A DNA stretch of 52,634 nt from an uncultured Eubacteriales bacterium (GCA_900551325.1 URVM01000024.1:1-52634), one strand, 5' to 3'. Numbered from the stretch's first letter, positions 1 to 8,369 are shown. The notes: a model not told the origin generated them from the letters alone. Numbers and translations: made by a program.

Positions 1-172
1 TAAAAAGTTTGTCATCTGACATTTTGTACTGTTAAGTAGTACTGACTTTGTCACTCGAAGTGACTTTATGAATCGACTGGTTTAATGGTTACTATTTTAT
101 TTTCAAAGTTCATTGTTTCTTATTTACTAAGGCTTAGTGCCTTGTGGTCAGTGCGTTTGTTCGCTGCTGACT
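1..172 (-). other. probable rRNA operon leader (5' part)
   Basis: This stretch lies directly downstream, on the minus strand, of a consensus promoter at 179-207 and has no reading frame. Read on the minus strand it contains a CTTTGAAAAT-type element (around 105-115) of the sort found in Clostridial rRNA leaders and spacers, plus short hairpin-forming segments such as CACTTCGAGTG. I infer that a 16S rRNA gene begins just left of base 1. No part of 16S is visible, so this rests on promoter strength and leader style. Confidence 0.45.
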
Positions 173-178
173 TGTATT

Positions 179-207
179 AGTATAGGACACATACTTACAT
201 ATGTCAA
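179..207 (-). promoter_or_regulatory. strong sigma-A promoter, likely rRNA P1
   Basis: On the minus strand TTGACA (202-207) and TATACT (179-184) are separated by exactly 17 bases. The upstream flank is T/A-rich. Transcription would start near 172 and run out of the window to the left. The near-perfect hexamers and the absence of a following ORF suit a stable-RNA promoter. Confidence 0.75.
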
Positions 208-680
208 CACCTTTTCTTATCTTTTTTACTTTTCTTTTTCAAGCATATATGTTTAGATTACCTAAAAACCTTATTTATCAATGCATTTCAACAGCTTTTA
301 CAATCTATAATTCTTTGTTTTAATTATACTTTTTCTTATCGAATCATAATACTACTTTAGTATTACTCATCACAATATCTATTACTTCTATTATTTCTAT
401 CTGTTCATCTTCTTATATTACTTCATAGTTTAGAACAAGTAGCCTATCTATATATAATAATATCTTCTATTCCTTATATTACTTCTATTACTGTTATTAC
501 TTCTATTATTTCTACTAATCTTAGTACACTTATTACTCTTGATTATCTATATAGTACAAACTTTTATTTCTAGTATCAAAACTATACTGTGCTATCTTTA
601 TACTAATTCTATTTTATTTATTATCTTATATCTATTCATACTAGTATTTAACAAATACTATCTATAAGGTGATTAAATAC
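208..680. repeat. AT-rich non-coding stretch with degenerate TTATTACTTCTATTATTTCTA repeats
   Basis: No plausible gene is present: no ribosome binding site and stops in every frame. The sequence is built of degenerate short repeats of the form TATTACTTCTATTATTTCTA, most clearly near 377-400 and 480-520. It separates the rRNA promoter from the tRNA terminator. It may simply be low-complexity spacer. Confidence 0.5.
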
Positions 681-712
681 AAAAAACCTCTGTCACTTGG
701 ACAGAGGTTTTT
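681..712 (-). terminator. terminator of the tRNA-Ile gene
   Basis: An 8-bp GC-rich stem (CCTCTGTC at 687-694 with GACAGAGG at 700-707) with a 5-base loop is followed on the minus strand by six T residues. It lies just downstream of the tRNA at 720-793. Confidence 0.85.
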
Positions 713-719
713 CTCTTAA

Positions 720-793
<74 letters not shown>

Positions 794-822
794 ATATGCT
801 TTAATTATTACAGACGAATATT

Positions 823-851
823 ATAATCTCTCAAAATACGACAAATGTCAA
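823..851 (-). promoter_or_regulatory. promoter of tRNA-Ile, first copy
   Basis: TTGACA (846-851) lies 17 bases from GATTAT (823-828). A better TATAAT (820-825) lies 20 bases away. The upstream segment GGTATTGACATTTGTC is identical to that of the other tRNA-Ile promoter at 1902-1930. Confidence 0.6.
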
Positions 852-947
852 TACCTTTTTTATATTTTTATTATATTTTTTCTCTTATTCATAGTGTGTC
901 CCAATTCTCCATATATTAATACTAAATCTAATTTAAAGAGGTGTTTT

Positions 948-1472
948 ATGCAAAAAAAAGATTTTACTTTACCTAAATTTATTTGTATAGGAATTGCTTT
1001 CGTTATAGTTATAGGTTCCTTACTCCATTTTACATATGAGTGGAGTGGTAATAATCTTTTCGTTAGTTTTTTTGCCCCTGTTAATGAGAGCGTTTGGGAA
1101 CACTTTAAGCTTGGTTTCTTTCCTATCATATTATACGGTCTATTAATGTTTCCTTTGATAAAAGATAAGGTTAATAACTATATCTTTGGTCTTGGTTTTT
1201 CTTCTTTAATATTAAATACTACAATCGTTAGCCTTTACTATCTGTATACTTCCTTTACACATAGAAGTATTAATTGGATTGATATTAGTATATTTATAAT
1301 AGGGGTAATTGTAGCTTTTGTAGTGTTTTATAAAATTCTATCTTTATCTTCCCTACCACACTTCTTTAACTGGATAGGCCTTGCTATTATTGTTCTAACA
1401 ATTTGTCTCTTTATTATATTTACAATTTCTCCACTAACACGATTTGAGATTTTTAAAGATCCAACCTCGTAA
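948..1472 (+). CDS. DUF6512-like integral membrane protein
   Basis: This 174-residue protein has five or six hydrophobic segments and a short polar N-terminus. The motif FFAPVNESVWEHFK after the first membrane segment is typical of a family of small Firmicute membrane proteins that I recall as DUF6512; the function is unknown. I chose the ATG at 948 because AAAGAGGTG precedes it at proper spacing. An in-frame ATG 54 bases upstream has no ribosome binding site. The gene stands alone between tRNA units on the opposite strand, with no obvious partner. The family assignment is from memory of the motif. Confidence 0.75.
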   Translation: MQKKDFTLPKFICIGIAFVIVIGSLLHFTYEWSGNNLFVSFFAPVNESVWEHFKLGFFPIILYGLLMFPLIKDKVNNYIFGLGFSSLILNTTIVSLYYLYTSFTHRSINWIDISIFIIGVIVAFVVFYKILSLSSLPHFFNWIGLAIIVLTICLFIIFTISPLTRFEIFKDPTS

Positions 1473-1480
1473 TTATATAA

Positions 1481-1510
1481 CAAAAAACCTCCATCTTTAC
1501 GATGGAGGTT
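1481..1510 (-). terminator. terminator of the Ile-Asn-Thr tRNA unit
   Basis: The stem CCTCCATC/GATGGAGG with loop TTTAC is followed on the minus strand by six T residues, just after tRNA-Thr. The T-run is poor on the plus strand, so it serves the tRNA operon better than the preceding plus-strand gene. Confidence 0.8.
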
Positions 1511-1516
1511 TAAATA

Positions 1517-1589
<73 letters not shown>

Positions 1590-1664
1590 ATACTATTTAT
1601 TTAGCTTTCGTTGCTCATTGTCAGAGTACCTCTGCCTCTTAGATGCTAGCGCACCTTCGAATGG

Positions 1665-1681
1665 AATTGAGCCACGTCGGC
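1665..1681 (-). pseudogene. duplicated 5' fragment of tRNA-Thr
   Basis: Seventeen bases are identical to the 5' end of the adjacent tRNA-Thr gene (1573-1589: acceptor strand and start of the D arm). They are followed by a similar TATTATTTAT flank. The rest of a tRNA is missing. This looks like a scar of a tRNA duplication followed by deletion inside the tRNA unit. Confidence 0.7.
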
Positions 1682-1704
1682 GTATTATTTATATTGAAAT
1701 CAAA

Positions 1705-1776
1705 CTCCCCGAGTAGGGTTCGAACCTACGACCCTTCGGTTAACAGCCGAATGCTCTGCCGCTGAGCTATCGAGGA
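1705..1776 (-). tRNA. tRNA-Asn (anticodon GTT)
   Basis: The acceptor TCCTCGA pairs with TCGGGGA with one G-T pair. The anticodon loop CTGTTAA gives GTT. The T arm is GGTTCGAACCC and the discriminator is G. It lies between tRNA-Ile and tRNA-Thr in the same minus-strand unit. CCA is not encoded. Confidence 0.95.
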
Positions 1777-1790
1777 ATATTTAAAAGATA

Positions 1791-1864
<74 letters not shown>

Positions 1865-1901
1865 ATGTTATGTCTGTCGCTAAGCACTAGCGACGTGTAT
1901 T

Positions 1902-1930
1902 ATAATGCCTTAAATTAGGACAAATGTCAA
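1902..1930 (-). promoter_or_regulatory. promoter of the Ile-Asn-Thr tRNA unit
   Basis: TTGACA (1925-1930) lies 17 bases from CATTAT (1902-1907). A perfect TATAAT (1899-1904) lies 20 bases away. The same arrangement, with an identical 16-base upstream block, precedes the other tRNA-Ile. Confidence 0.65.
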
Positions 1931-1962
1931 TACCTTTTTTCAACTTTTTATAACTTTTTTCT

Positions 1963-2883
1963 CTATAAGTTATAGATGAAATAATTTGGTGTATCTTCAA
2001 CATATTTAAATCCTATTTTTTCAAATAACTCCTGTGCTCTTTCATTGTTTTTTAGACACCCAAGTTCAATTATACGATTTTGTTTCTTATAGTATTTAAT
2101 TACATCTCTTAATATACTTCTTCCTATATGTAGACCTTGATATTCTGGCAAAATTTCCAAAGTAATAATTTCTACAGTTTCTTCATAAAGACCTAGTTCT
2201 AATACGCCTACCTTTTCACCTTCAAAATAAATAATATAGTTTGTATGGTTATTTAGGCTCTTGATAATATTTGTCTTACAGCTCTCTTCATCCCATTTTT
2301 CTATTTCTTCATAATAAGGTTTTAAGGTAATACTCTTTATATAATATAAAAACTCTATATCTTCTTCATCTGCTCGTCTAATTGGGTATTTACTTTCTTC
2401 TAAAGTATCAAATATATATATATAGTAACTATTAATTTTATCTTCACCTATTTTTATAAATCCCTTCTTCTCATAAAGTCGCTGAGAAGCTTTATTGTAA
2501 TGATGTATTTCTACCCCTGTTGCTACACAACCTAGCCTTTCTGCCCTTCTTATTGCTACTTCTAATACTTGTGTTCCTATTCCTCTTCGCCAATAAGCTT
2601 TATCACCTATAGTAATAGGCATATTTTTCTCTGAGATCCCTACATCCCCTATTGTTTTCCATCTATTTTCTTCATAAATTTCTATGAAATAGAGTTCTCC
2701 TACCTTAGTAAGATACTCATACATCATTTCTATATGTGCTTTATCATATACACATCCTGTCAATCCATCTGTATAAAACAATATCTCTTGATCTCTGTAC
2801 CAAGGTAATGCATGCACCCATTCTTCTTTTCTTTTTGTAATCAGTCTAAGCTTTTTATCTATGGGTATAACTTTGATATACAC
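1963..2883 (-). CDS. tandem GNAT-family acetyltransferase
   Basis: The 306-residue protein contains two GNAT folds in a row, each of a family that moves an acetyl group from acetyl-CoA to an amine. The acetyl-CoA pyrophosphate loop of the first is RRGIGTQVL (about residues 99-107); that of the second is QGLHIGRSI (about 249-257). Both domains end with the usual aromatic-rich segment ending in GFIKIG or GFKYVE. The substrate cannot be told. The start is a GTG with AGGGGGAG seven bases upstream. It appears monocistronic. No terminator is seen before the tRNA promoter at 1930, so read-through into the tRNA unit is possible. Confidence 0.8.
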   Translation of the reverse strand: MYIKVIPIDKKLRLITKRKEEWVHALPWYRDQEILFYTDGLTGCVYDKAHIEMMYEYLTKVGELYFIEIYEENRWKTIGDVGISEKNMPITIGDKAYWRRGIGTQVLEVAIRRAERLGCVATGVEIHHYNKASQRLYEKKGFIKIGEDKINSYYIYIFDTLEESKYPIRRADEEDIEFLYYIKSITLKPYYEEIEKWDEESCKTNIIKSLNNHTNYIIYFEGEKVGVLELGLYEETVEIITLEILPEYQGLHIGRSILRDVIKYYKKQNRIIELGCLKNNERAQELFEKIGFKYVEDTPNYFIYNL

Positions 2884-2980
2884 TTAGATCTCCCCCTTAA
2901 ATTCACCTCAATAACACATAATTTTACTAATTATATTTTATCATTTATTTAGTTTAACTGCTACTTTCTTTTGCACATAA

Positions 2981-3020
2981 AAAAGAGACTACCAACGAGG
3001 GGGATGTGGTAGTCTCTTTT
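2981..3020 (-). terminator. terminator of the rubrerythrin gene
   Basis: A 14-bp perfect stem (2981-2994 with 3007-3020) flanked by A and T runs lies just past the rubrerythrin stop. On the minus strand the stem ends in TCTCTTTTTT. Confidence 0.85.
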
Positions 3021-3033
3021 AGTACTTTTATTA

Positions 3034-3579
3034 TTATTTACCGAAGTATCTGTTTAAAAGACCTTCGAATGCTTTACCGTGACGAGCTTCGTCTTTAGCC
3101 ATTTCATGTACTGTATCATGAATAGCATCTAAGTTTAATTGTTTAGCAAGTGTTGCAAGTTCTTTTTTACCAGCTGTAGCGCCGTTTTCAGCAGCAACTC
3201 TTAACTCTAAGTTTTTCTTTGTTGAAGGTGTAACTACTTCACCTAATAATTCAGCAAATTTTGCAGCATGTTCTGCTTCTTCAAAAGCAGCTTTTTCCCA
3301 GTATAAACCGATTTCTGGGTAACCTTCTCTATGTGCTACACGAGCCATAGCTAAGTACATACCTACTTCTGTACATTCACCTTCAAAGTTAGCTCTTAAA
3401 CCTTCGATGATTCTTTCATCAACGCCTTGAGCTACGCCAAGTACGTGTTCGTCAGCCCAAACTAACTCTCCTGATTGTTCTTTGAATTTATCAGCACCTA
3501 CGTGGCAGATTGGACATTCAGCTGGAGCTGCATCTCCTTCGTGGATATAACCGCATACTGTACATACATATTTTTTCAT
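3034..3579 (-). CDS. reverse rubrerythrin (peroxide/oxygen detoxification)
   Basis: The 181-residue protein has a rubredoxin-like domain first (Cys6, Cys9, Cys22, Cys25; CTVCGY and CPIC) and a ferritin-like diiron domain after it (EGE near residue 68, EEAEH near 103, EARHG near 165). This is the reverse of classical rubrerythrin, a form known from Clostridia as an NADH-linked peroxide and oxygen reductase. I chose the ATG at 3579 because AGGTTTTC precedes it. An in-frame ATG five codons upstream overlaps the Shine-Dalgarno sequence. It has its own consensus promoter (3671-3699) and a leader of about 85 bases. In Clostridia such genes are often PerR-controlled, but I found no convincing PerR box. 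Confidence 0.93.
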   Translation of the reverse strand: MKKYVCTVCGYIHEGDAAPAECPICHVGADKFKEQSGELVWADEHVLGVAQGVDERIIEGLRANFEGECTEVGMYLAMARVAHREGYPEIGLYWEKAAFEEAEHAAKFAELLGEVVTPSTKKNLELRVAAENGATAGKKELATLAKQLNLDAIHDTVHEMAKDEARHGKAFEGLLNRYFGK

Positions 3580-3670
3580 AATGAAAACCTCCATTTAATT
3601 TAAATTTTATTTTTTAATTTCTCAAGTTGTATTCGAATTGTCTTTAACTAAGAATTATTATTATGTACTT

Positions 3671-3699
3671 ATTATATAACGCTAAAATATCATTGTCAA
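3671..3699 (-). promoter_or_regulatory. consensus promoter of the reverse rubrerythrin gene
   Basis: On the minus strand TTGACA (3694-3699) and TATAAT (3671-3676) have a 17-base spacer, both hexamers perfect. A perfect sigma-A promoter suits an abundant oxygen-defence protein. Confidence 0.85.
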
Positions 3700-3923
3700 C
3701 CACTTTATCAATATTTTTTATATAAATGTCTTTTATTTGATTAATAACCTATTTAGCCTCTTCTCTATATAAGTACAGATCCAATTCAATAACTTGTATA
3801 TATTTATGTATCATAATATATAAAATATCACATTTTAAAACTAATTTCCAGTTCTCTTCCTTATAAGGTTGTTTTAACCTATCTTCAAGTAGTAAATACT
3901 TTCTAGAACTTTTTCAATACATA
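3700..3923. other. intergenic, nothing recognised
   Basis: AT-rich spacer between the rubrerythrin promoter and the ferredoxin terminator. I see no ORF with a ribosome binding site, no RNA fold and no repeat. Confidence 0.6.
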
Positions 3924-3954
3924 GAAAAAGAGGCTGCATCCTAGCAACCTCTTT
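3924..3954 (-). terminator. terminator of the ferredoxin gene
   Basis: The stem AAAGAGGTTGC/GCAGCCTCTTT (minus strand) with a six-base loop, carrying one G-T pair, is followed by a T run. It begins right at the ferredoxin stop codon. Confidence 0.8.
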
Positions 3955-3955
3955 A

Positions 3956-4147
3956 TTAATCTTCAATATCAATCGCACTTACTGGACAGCCATCTCTAGC
4001 AGCTTCTGCTTCATCTGCTACATCTTCTGGCATATTATCTTCAATAGCTACTGCTAATCCGTCATCTTCTAAAGAGAAAACTTCTGGACATGTAGCTGCA
4101 CAAAGTCCACAGCCTATGCAAATATCTTTATCAACTCTTGCTTTCAT
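3956..4147 (-). CDS. [4Fe-4S] ferredoxin
   Basis: The 63-residue acidic electron carrier has one cluster-binding motif: Cys10, Cys13, Cys16 (CIGCGLC) with the fourth ligand Cys54 (GCPVSAI). A further Cys20 sits where two-cluster ferredoxins have a ligand, as in other single-cluster ferredoxins. The length and the strongly acidic C-terminal half fit the small single-cluster family. The start has TAGGAGG at good spacing. A promoter lies at 4228-4255 and a terminator overlaps the stop, so it is a single-gene unit. Confidence 0.93.
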   Translation of the reverse strand: MKARVDKDICIGCGLCAATCPEVFSLEDDGLAVAIEDNMPEDVADEAEAARDGCPVSAIDIED

Positions 4148-4227
4148 ATTTATACCTCCTATATAAAAGATTTCTTCAGTTATTATCTCCTACATAAGTG
4201 AAATTATACTATAACTGGTTCTCCTTC

Positions 4228-4255
4228 ATTATACATCAATCATTATTTTTTTCAA
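4228..4255 (-). promoter_or_regulatory. ferredoxin promoter
   Basis: On the minus strand TTGAAA (4250-4255) lies 16 bases from TATAAT (4228-4233). The leader to the ATG is about 75 bases. Confidence 0.65.
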
Positions 4256-4286
4256 GCTTTTATGGATAATTATTTTCCATAGATAA

Positions 4287-5747
4287 TTATACTATTATTT
4301 TTCCAATTCCAAGTAGACTTTGAATTGCAAGTCTATTTTTCTCTATTTCCAAAGCTATGCTTTCTTTTTTTGCTGCTAATTCTTCTATAAGATTTAAGGT
4401 AGACTCATAATTATTTACTTTACGGATTTGCGCCACCTCTTTTGTTAGCTTATCTATTTCGCTTTGTTTTAGCTTAATACTAGCTTCTGTGTCTTTTATC
4501 TTATTGTCTAGCTCCTTAATACTCTCAAGTTGTTCTGTTGATACTTCTATATAGGATACTTCTCCATTGTCTAACTTACCACAATTGTATACATCAAAGG
4601 TCTGTACCCCTACATCTGTTATAGTGGTACGGGTAGTTTTAAGCCTTACCTTTTTTGAACTTGGTTTATAAGTACCAAATAACCAACTTTTTTCTGGAAT
4701 AGCTGCCTCATAATCTCCATTTTCATAGCGGTCTAAAATATACAGCTCTACTTGTTTATAGTTTTTCAGACTACTCATTTTATTCCTATATGTGTCTTTT
4801 TGTTCATTTAGACTTTGAATGTCTTTATTTATCTTTGTAACTTGACCTAACAGCGCATCTGTTTCTACATCTACACTTTGCTTCATATTAAGTAGATCTA
4901 CTTCTTGTAATTGTATTTGCTTTAAAGATTCCTGAGATTTCTTAATCATTCCATAGGCATTTGTAAAACCTAAATACTCTGCTGAAGTAATAATACGTTT
5001 TTTATTTAAAATATCTATCCATACACTTAAACTTTGAATATCTATCTCTTTTATCTTTAATTCATTTATTAGAGTAGTTTTTACACTCTCTGGCTGTATA
5101 AAGTTTAAAATTTTAATGGAATTACTTTCTTCATCTCCATTATGTGGGAAACTTAATAATTCAAAAATACTTACTTTGAAGTATTCTAAAGGAATTTTAT
5201 CTCCTTTTATAGCAAGTATTTTGTATAAGGCATCCACCGAATCTTGAGTTAACTTTGAGCTAGCTTCAAAATAATCACTTAGACTACGTTCAAAAGTAAC
5301 ATTATCTAACCTCTTCATATATGCCTTAACACTATCTGAAACTTGTTCTTTTACAATCCTATTAAATATACCTTCTTGATTTTGAAATGTAAGATTTTCT
5401 TCATTATACATTTCAATTATCTTATCTTGTATAGTTACATCTAGATCATTAAAACACTTTTCTAAAAAGGCTAAACTAACTTCTGATCCATCCTCAATTA
5501 AGTAATTTAGACCATATCTAAAATACAAGTTATCATAGTCTTTAGATGATGTTTTGCTTAATATATTTACTACCTTATCTGGCATCTCTTTCATTTTAAA
5601 GTAAGTAATTTGAAAGAAGCTCATATTAATTATAAGTACTAAAAAGATGACCACACCTATACTTATTGGCACAACTACCTTCTTATAAGCTTTAATCCAC
5701 TGAATCATTCTTTCTTTTAAAAGGGTCAGTTTGTCTTTAAGATTCAT
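4287..5747 (-). CDS. unknown membrane-anchored coiled-coil protein
   Basis: I do not recognise this 486-residue protein. It has a short basic N-terminus, one transmembrane helix (about residues 25-46, rich in Val/Ile) and a long soluble part that would face outside. Residues about 265-325 and 400-475 have heptad-like Leu/Ile/Lys/Glu patterns typical of coiled coils. Between them lies a compact segment (about 330-395: YILDRYENGDYE, then KSWLFGTYKPSSKKVRLK) that could be a small beta domain. The first half (50-260) is helical and acidic. AAGGAG precedes the ATG. It is divergent from the glycine riboswitch and shows no operon partner. The topology is inferred; the function is unknown. Confidence 0.75.
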   Translation of the reverse strand: MNLKDKLTLLKERMIQWIKAYKKVVVPISIGVVIFLVLIINMSFFQITYFKMKEMPDKVVNILSKTSSKDYDNLYFRYGLNYLIEDGSEVSLAFLEKCFNDLDVTIQDKIIEMYNEENLTFQNQEGIFNRIVKEQVSDSVKAYMKRLDNVTFERSLSDYFEASSKLTQDSVDALYKILAIKGDKIPLEYFKVSIFELLSFPHNGDEESNSIKILNFIQPESVKTTLINELKIKEIDIQSLSVWIDILNKKRIITSAEYLGFTNAYGMIKKSQESLKQIQLQEVDLLNMKQSVDVETDALLGQVTKINKDIQSLNEQKDTYRNKMSSLKNYKQVELYILDRYENGDYEAAIPEKSWLFGTYKPSSKKVRLKTTRTTITDVGVQTFDVYNCGKLDNGEVSYIEVSTEQLESIKELDNKIKDTEASIKLKQSEIDKLTKEVAQIRKVNNYESTLNLIEELAAKKESIALEIEKNRLAIQSLLGIGKIIV

Positions 5748-5813
5748 ACAGGCTCCTTATCTAATCGTATTATATCCCCATTATACAATGTCTCTTAATT
5801 TAAAACAATTGTC

Positions 5814-5843
5814 TTGTCAGTACATGTTACGCTCTGCTATAAT
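5814..5843 (+). promoter_or_regulatory. promoter of the glycine riboswitch-symporter unit
   Basis: TTGTCA (5814-5819) lies 18 bases from TATAAT (5838-5843). The start would fall near 5850, immediately before the first aptamer. Confidence 0.75.
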
Positions 5844-5852
5844 GTTGTACAT

Positions 5853-6032
5853 CCGGTTGAAGCTTAGTAGAAGAACGTCCTTAAGGACTACCGAAGGAGT
5901 AACGCTCTCAGGTACTTATTTATAAGTGGGACTGCCAAGCTGACGGAACTCTGGAGAGACTTGCTTAAAGCAAGCGCCGAAGGTGCAAGGCATATTATAT
6001 ATGCTCAAACTCTCAGGCAAAAGGACAGGGAT
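5853..6032 (+). ncRNA. tandem glycine riboswitch
   Basis: Two glycine aptamers lie in a row. The first (about 5853-5937) carries ACCGAAGGAGTAA and CTCTCAGG. The second (about 5938-6032) carries GGAGAGACTTGC, GCCGAAGGTGCAA and the hallmark CTCTCAGGCAAAAGGACAG. Each shows the conserved CGAAGG core and CTCAGG element. It sits between a promoter and the alanine/glycine symporter gene, the classical regulon of this class. The expression platform is probably transcriptional, because the final GGACAGGGA can be used in the downstream terminator. Confidence 0.95.
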
Positions 6033-6074
6033 TCTAATTTAATATATAATTACATACTTTCCCTATCCCTTTTT
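6023..6074 (+). terminator. riboswitch-controlled terminator
   Basis: GGACAGGGA (6023-6031) pairs with TCCCTATCC (6060-6068), eight of nine positions, followed by CTTTTT. The left arm overlaps the 3' end of the second aptamer. Ligand binding could therefore compete with the terminator and turn the symporter on, as in known glycine switches. Confidence 0.65.
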
Positions 6075-6112
6075 ATGCAGAGTAAAATCTAACATTTAAA
6101 GGAGATATCAAA

Positions 6113-7465
6113 ATGGAACAACTCTCAGTATTTTTAAGCAAAGTCAATGACTTGGCGTGGGGATGGCCCCTACTAACTCTTTTATTAGGAACAGGTTTAC
6201 TCCTAACTATAAGACTTGGTCTTATTCAAATTATTAAACTTCCAAAAGCTTTAAAACTTATTTTTACAGCCCAAAATCATGGAGATGGTGACATTAATAG
6301 CTTTGGTGCCCTATGTACAGCACTTGCTGCCACTGTAGGTACCGGTAATATTGTTGGAGTAGCAACTGCTATTGCTGCTGGTGGACCTGGTGCATTGTTT
6401 TGGATGTGGATGGCTGCCTTTTTAGGTATGGCCACTAAGTACGCTGAAGGTGTACTCGCAATTAAATATCGTAAGATAGATGAAAACGGCCAAATGTCTG
6501 GTGGTCCTATGTACTATATCTTAAATGGTATGGGAGCTAAGTGGAAACCACTTGCAAGTTTCTTTGCTTTTAGCGGTATACTTGTAGCTCTACTTGGTAT
6601 TGGTACTTTCTCACAAGTTAATTCTATTACAAGTAGCATCAATAATTTAACAGGTCTTCAACCTGAAATTATCTCTATTATTGTAGCTATTTTAGTGGGT
6701 ATTATTATTATTGGTGGTATTAAAAGTATTTCTAATGTATCTAGTAAAGTAGTACCTTTTATGGCAATCCTTTATATTATAGCTTGTAGTATTGTTCTTT
6801 TAGTAAACTTTAAAGCTATTCCTAGTGCATTTATGACTATTATTTCTTCAGCATTTACAGGTCATGCTGCTATGGGTGGATTTGCTGGTGCCGTTATGAA
6901 AGATGCCATTAGTAAAGGTGTTGCACGTGGTGTATTCTCTAATGAATCAGGACTAGGTAGTGCGCCTATCGCCGCTGCTGCTGCTAAAACCCAGTGGCCC
7001 GCTGAACAAGGGCTTATTTCTATGACAGGTACTTTTATAGATAGTATTATTATTTGTACTTTAACAGGACTTACACTTGTAATCACTGGCGTATGGTCTG
7101 GAGATATGAGTGCAGCTCTTATGACTCAAAGTGCATTTGTTACTGTATTTGGTAACTTAGGTGCTTTCGTATTATCTATTTGTTTAGTACTTTTTGCTTT
7201 TACTACTATTTTGGGGTGGAACTACTATGGTGAACGTTGTACAGAGTTTTTATTTGGTGTAAAAGGACTTATACCTTACCGTGTTATTTTTATTATTATG
7301 GTAGCACTTGGCGGTTTCCTTAAAATCTCTCTTGTATGGACTATTGCAGATATTGTAAATGCTCTTATGGCATTTCCTAACCTTATTGCTCTACTTGCTC
7401 TATCTGGTGTTGTAGTAAAAGAAACACAGAAATATTTCCAGTATCTTAAAGAAAACAAACTTTAA
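6113..7465 (+). CDS. alanine/glycine:cation symporter (AGCS family)
   Basis: The 450-residue integral membrane protein has about 10-11 transmembrane helices. AGCS-family signatures are GTGNIVGVATAIAAGGPGALFWMW (about residues 77-100; key Gly/Asn of the substrate and sodium site) and FSNESGLGSAPIAAAAA (about 276-292). These transporters take up alanine or glycine with sodium. AAAGGAG precedes the ATG. The tandem glycine riboswitch in the leader points to glycine as the substrate or inducing signal. A strong terminator follows, so the gene is monocistronic. Confidence 0.95.
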   Translation: MEQLSVFLSKVNDLAWGWPLLTLLLGTGLLLTIRLGLIQIIKLPKALKLIFTAQNHGDGDINSFGALCTALAATVGTGNIVGVATAIAAGGPGALFWMWMAAFLGMATKYAEGVLAIKYRKIDENGQMSGGPMYYILNGMGAKWKPLASFFAFSGILVALLGIGTFSQVNSITSSINNLTGLQPEIISIIVAILVGIIIIGGIKSISNVSSKVVPFMAILYIIACSIVLLVNFKAIPSAFMTIISSAFTGHAAMGGFAGAVMKDAISKGVARGVFSNESGLGSAPIAAAAAKTQWPAEQGLISMTGTFIDSIIICTLTGLTLVITGVWSGDMSAALMTQSAFVTVFGNLGAFVLSICLVLFAFTTILGWNYYGERCTEFLFGVKGLIPYRVIFIIMVALGGFLKISLVWTIADIVNALMAFPNLIALLALSGVVVKETQKYFQYLKENKL

Positions 7466-7487
7466 GATACTTAATTTATAAATCAAT

Positions 7488-7537
7488 AAAGGGAGTATTT
7501 TAAGTCTATGAGTATAGAGACTTAAAATACTCCCTTT
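7488..7537 (+). terminator. terminator of the symporter gene
   Basis: A near-perfect 20-bp stem (7488-7507 with 7518-7537) flanked by A and T residues. It can work on either strand, but only the plus strand has a gene ending here. Confidence 0.85.
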
Positions 7538-7637
7538 ATCATATAAAATTTGATCAATTTTCTAATAAAAAAGGTATTAGGCCTCTATCTTTGAATAGAC
7601 TAATAATAAATATGTCTTTATGGAAGGAGTGACTTTA

Positions 7638-8294
7638 ATGCTACGTATACTTATTTTTATCTACCTATTACTCCTATGTATACTTGCGATCTCAACCTAT
7701 CTCTACCCAAAAGCTAAAATGAATATTTTCTTTAAAAGCTTAACAAGCCTAGGATTTATTTTAATTAGTGGATTAGGTTTTATACAAGATCCTTCTGTTT
7801 CTTCTCCCTTTTTCTTTTTATTTATAGGCCTTATCCTTTGTGCTTTAGGCGATGTTTCACTGGCTCTATCTCATAATAGGCCACTTAAATATAATTTACC
7901 TGCTGTATGTGGCATTATATTCTTTAGTTTAGCTCATTTAAGTTTTATAATTTGTTTTATCCCCTTAGGGCTTACTATACCAATGACTTATTTTTTAGCT
8001 CCTATGCTTTTAGCATGCTTATTCTTATTACTTCTTCTAGAGGATCCTTTTGACTTTGGAACATCTCGCTTTTTAATTCCTGTATATACTTTTATTATTT
8101 CTACTATGCTTCTAACAAGTGTTTTTACAAGTACTACCTTTATTATAATAGGAGCTATTCTCTTTGTAGTATCTGATATAGTTTTATGTTTTGTTTATTT
8201 CTTTGGAGATAGATATCCATCTTTACGTCCGCTTAATTATCTCTTCTATTATATAGGGCAACTTCTCCTCGCACTTGTCATTTTCTACTTGTAG
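7638..8294 (+). CDS. lysoplasmalogenase/YhhN-family membrane protein
   Basis: This 218-residue, very hydrophobic protein has about eight transmembrane helices. The pattern matches the YhhN/TMEM86 family: a KSLTSLGF segment after helix 2, CALGDVSLALSH in mid-protein and FVVSDIVLCF near the C-terminus. Paired acidic residues sit in the membrane. Animal members hydrolyse the vinyl ether of lysoplasmalogen, which suits anaerobes because Clostridia make plasmalogens; the activity here is inferred. The ATG at 7638 is chosen because GGAGTG precedes it. An ATG at 7620 overlaps that site. Confidence 0.8.
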   Translation: MLRILIFIYLLLLCILAISTYLYPKAKMNIFFKSLTSLGFILISGLGFIQDPSVSSPFFFLFIGLILCALGDVSLALSHNRPLKYNLPAVCGIIFFSLAHLSFIICFIPLGLTIPMTYFLAPMLLACLFLLLLLEDPFDFGTSRFLIPVYTFIISTMLLTSVFTSTTFIIIGAILFVVSDIVLCFVYFFGDRYPSLRPLNYLFYYIGQLLLALVIFYL

Positions 8295-8317
8295 TCATTT
8301 CTTAATCGAAACACCTT

Positions 8318-8368
8318 ATATATAGAAAGAAGAGTACAGGTAGTTTCTGTACTCTTCTTTCTATATAT
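8318..8368. terminator. bidirectional terminator between convergent genes
   Basis: A 22-bp perfect inverted repeat (8318-8339 with 8347-8368) with a seven-base loop lies between the plus-strand YhhN gene and the minus-strand ACT-domain gene. It can end transcripts from both sides. Confidence 0.85.
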
Positions 8369-8369
8369 C

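Noticed and set aside
860..1129. Minus-strand ORF of 89 codons
   Set aside because: It lies antisense to the well-supported membrane protein gene, overlaps the tRNA promoter and has no ribosome binding site.
3600..3670. Possible PerR box in the rubrerythrin leader
   Set aside because: The TTCT/AGAA dyad there is weak and does not match the TTATAAT-N-ATTATAA form; regulation by PerR stays only a family-based expectation.
5731..5925. Plus-strand ORF of 64 codons
   Set aside because: It begins inside the divergent gene and ends within the first glycine aptamer; no ribosome binding site.
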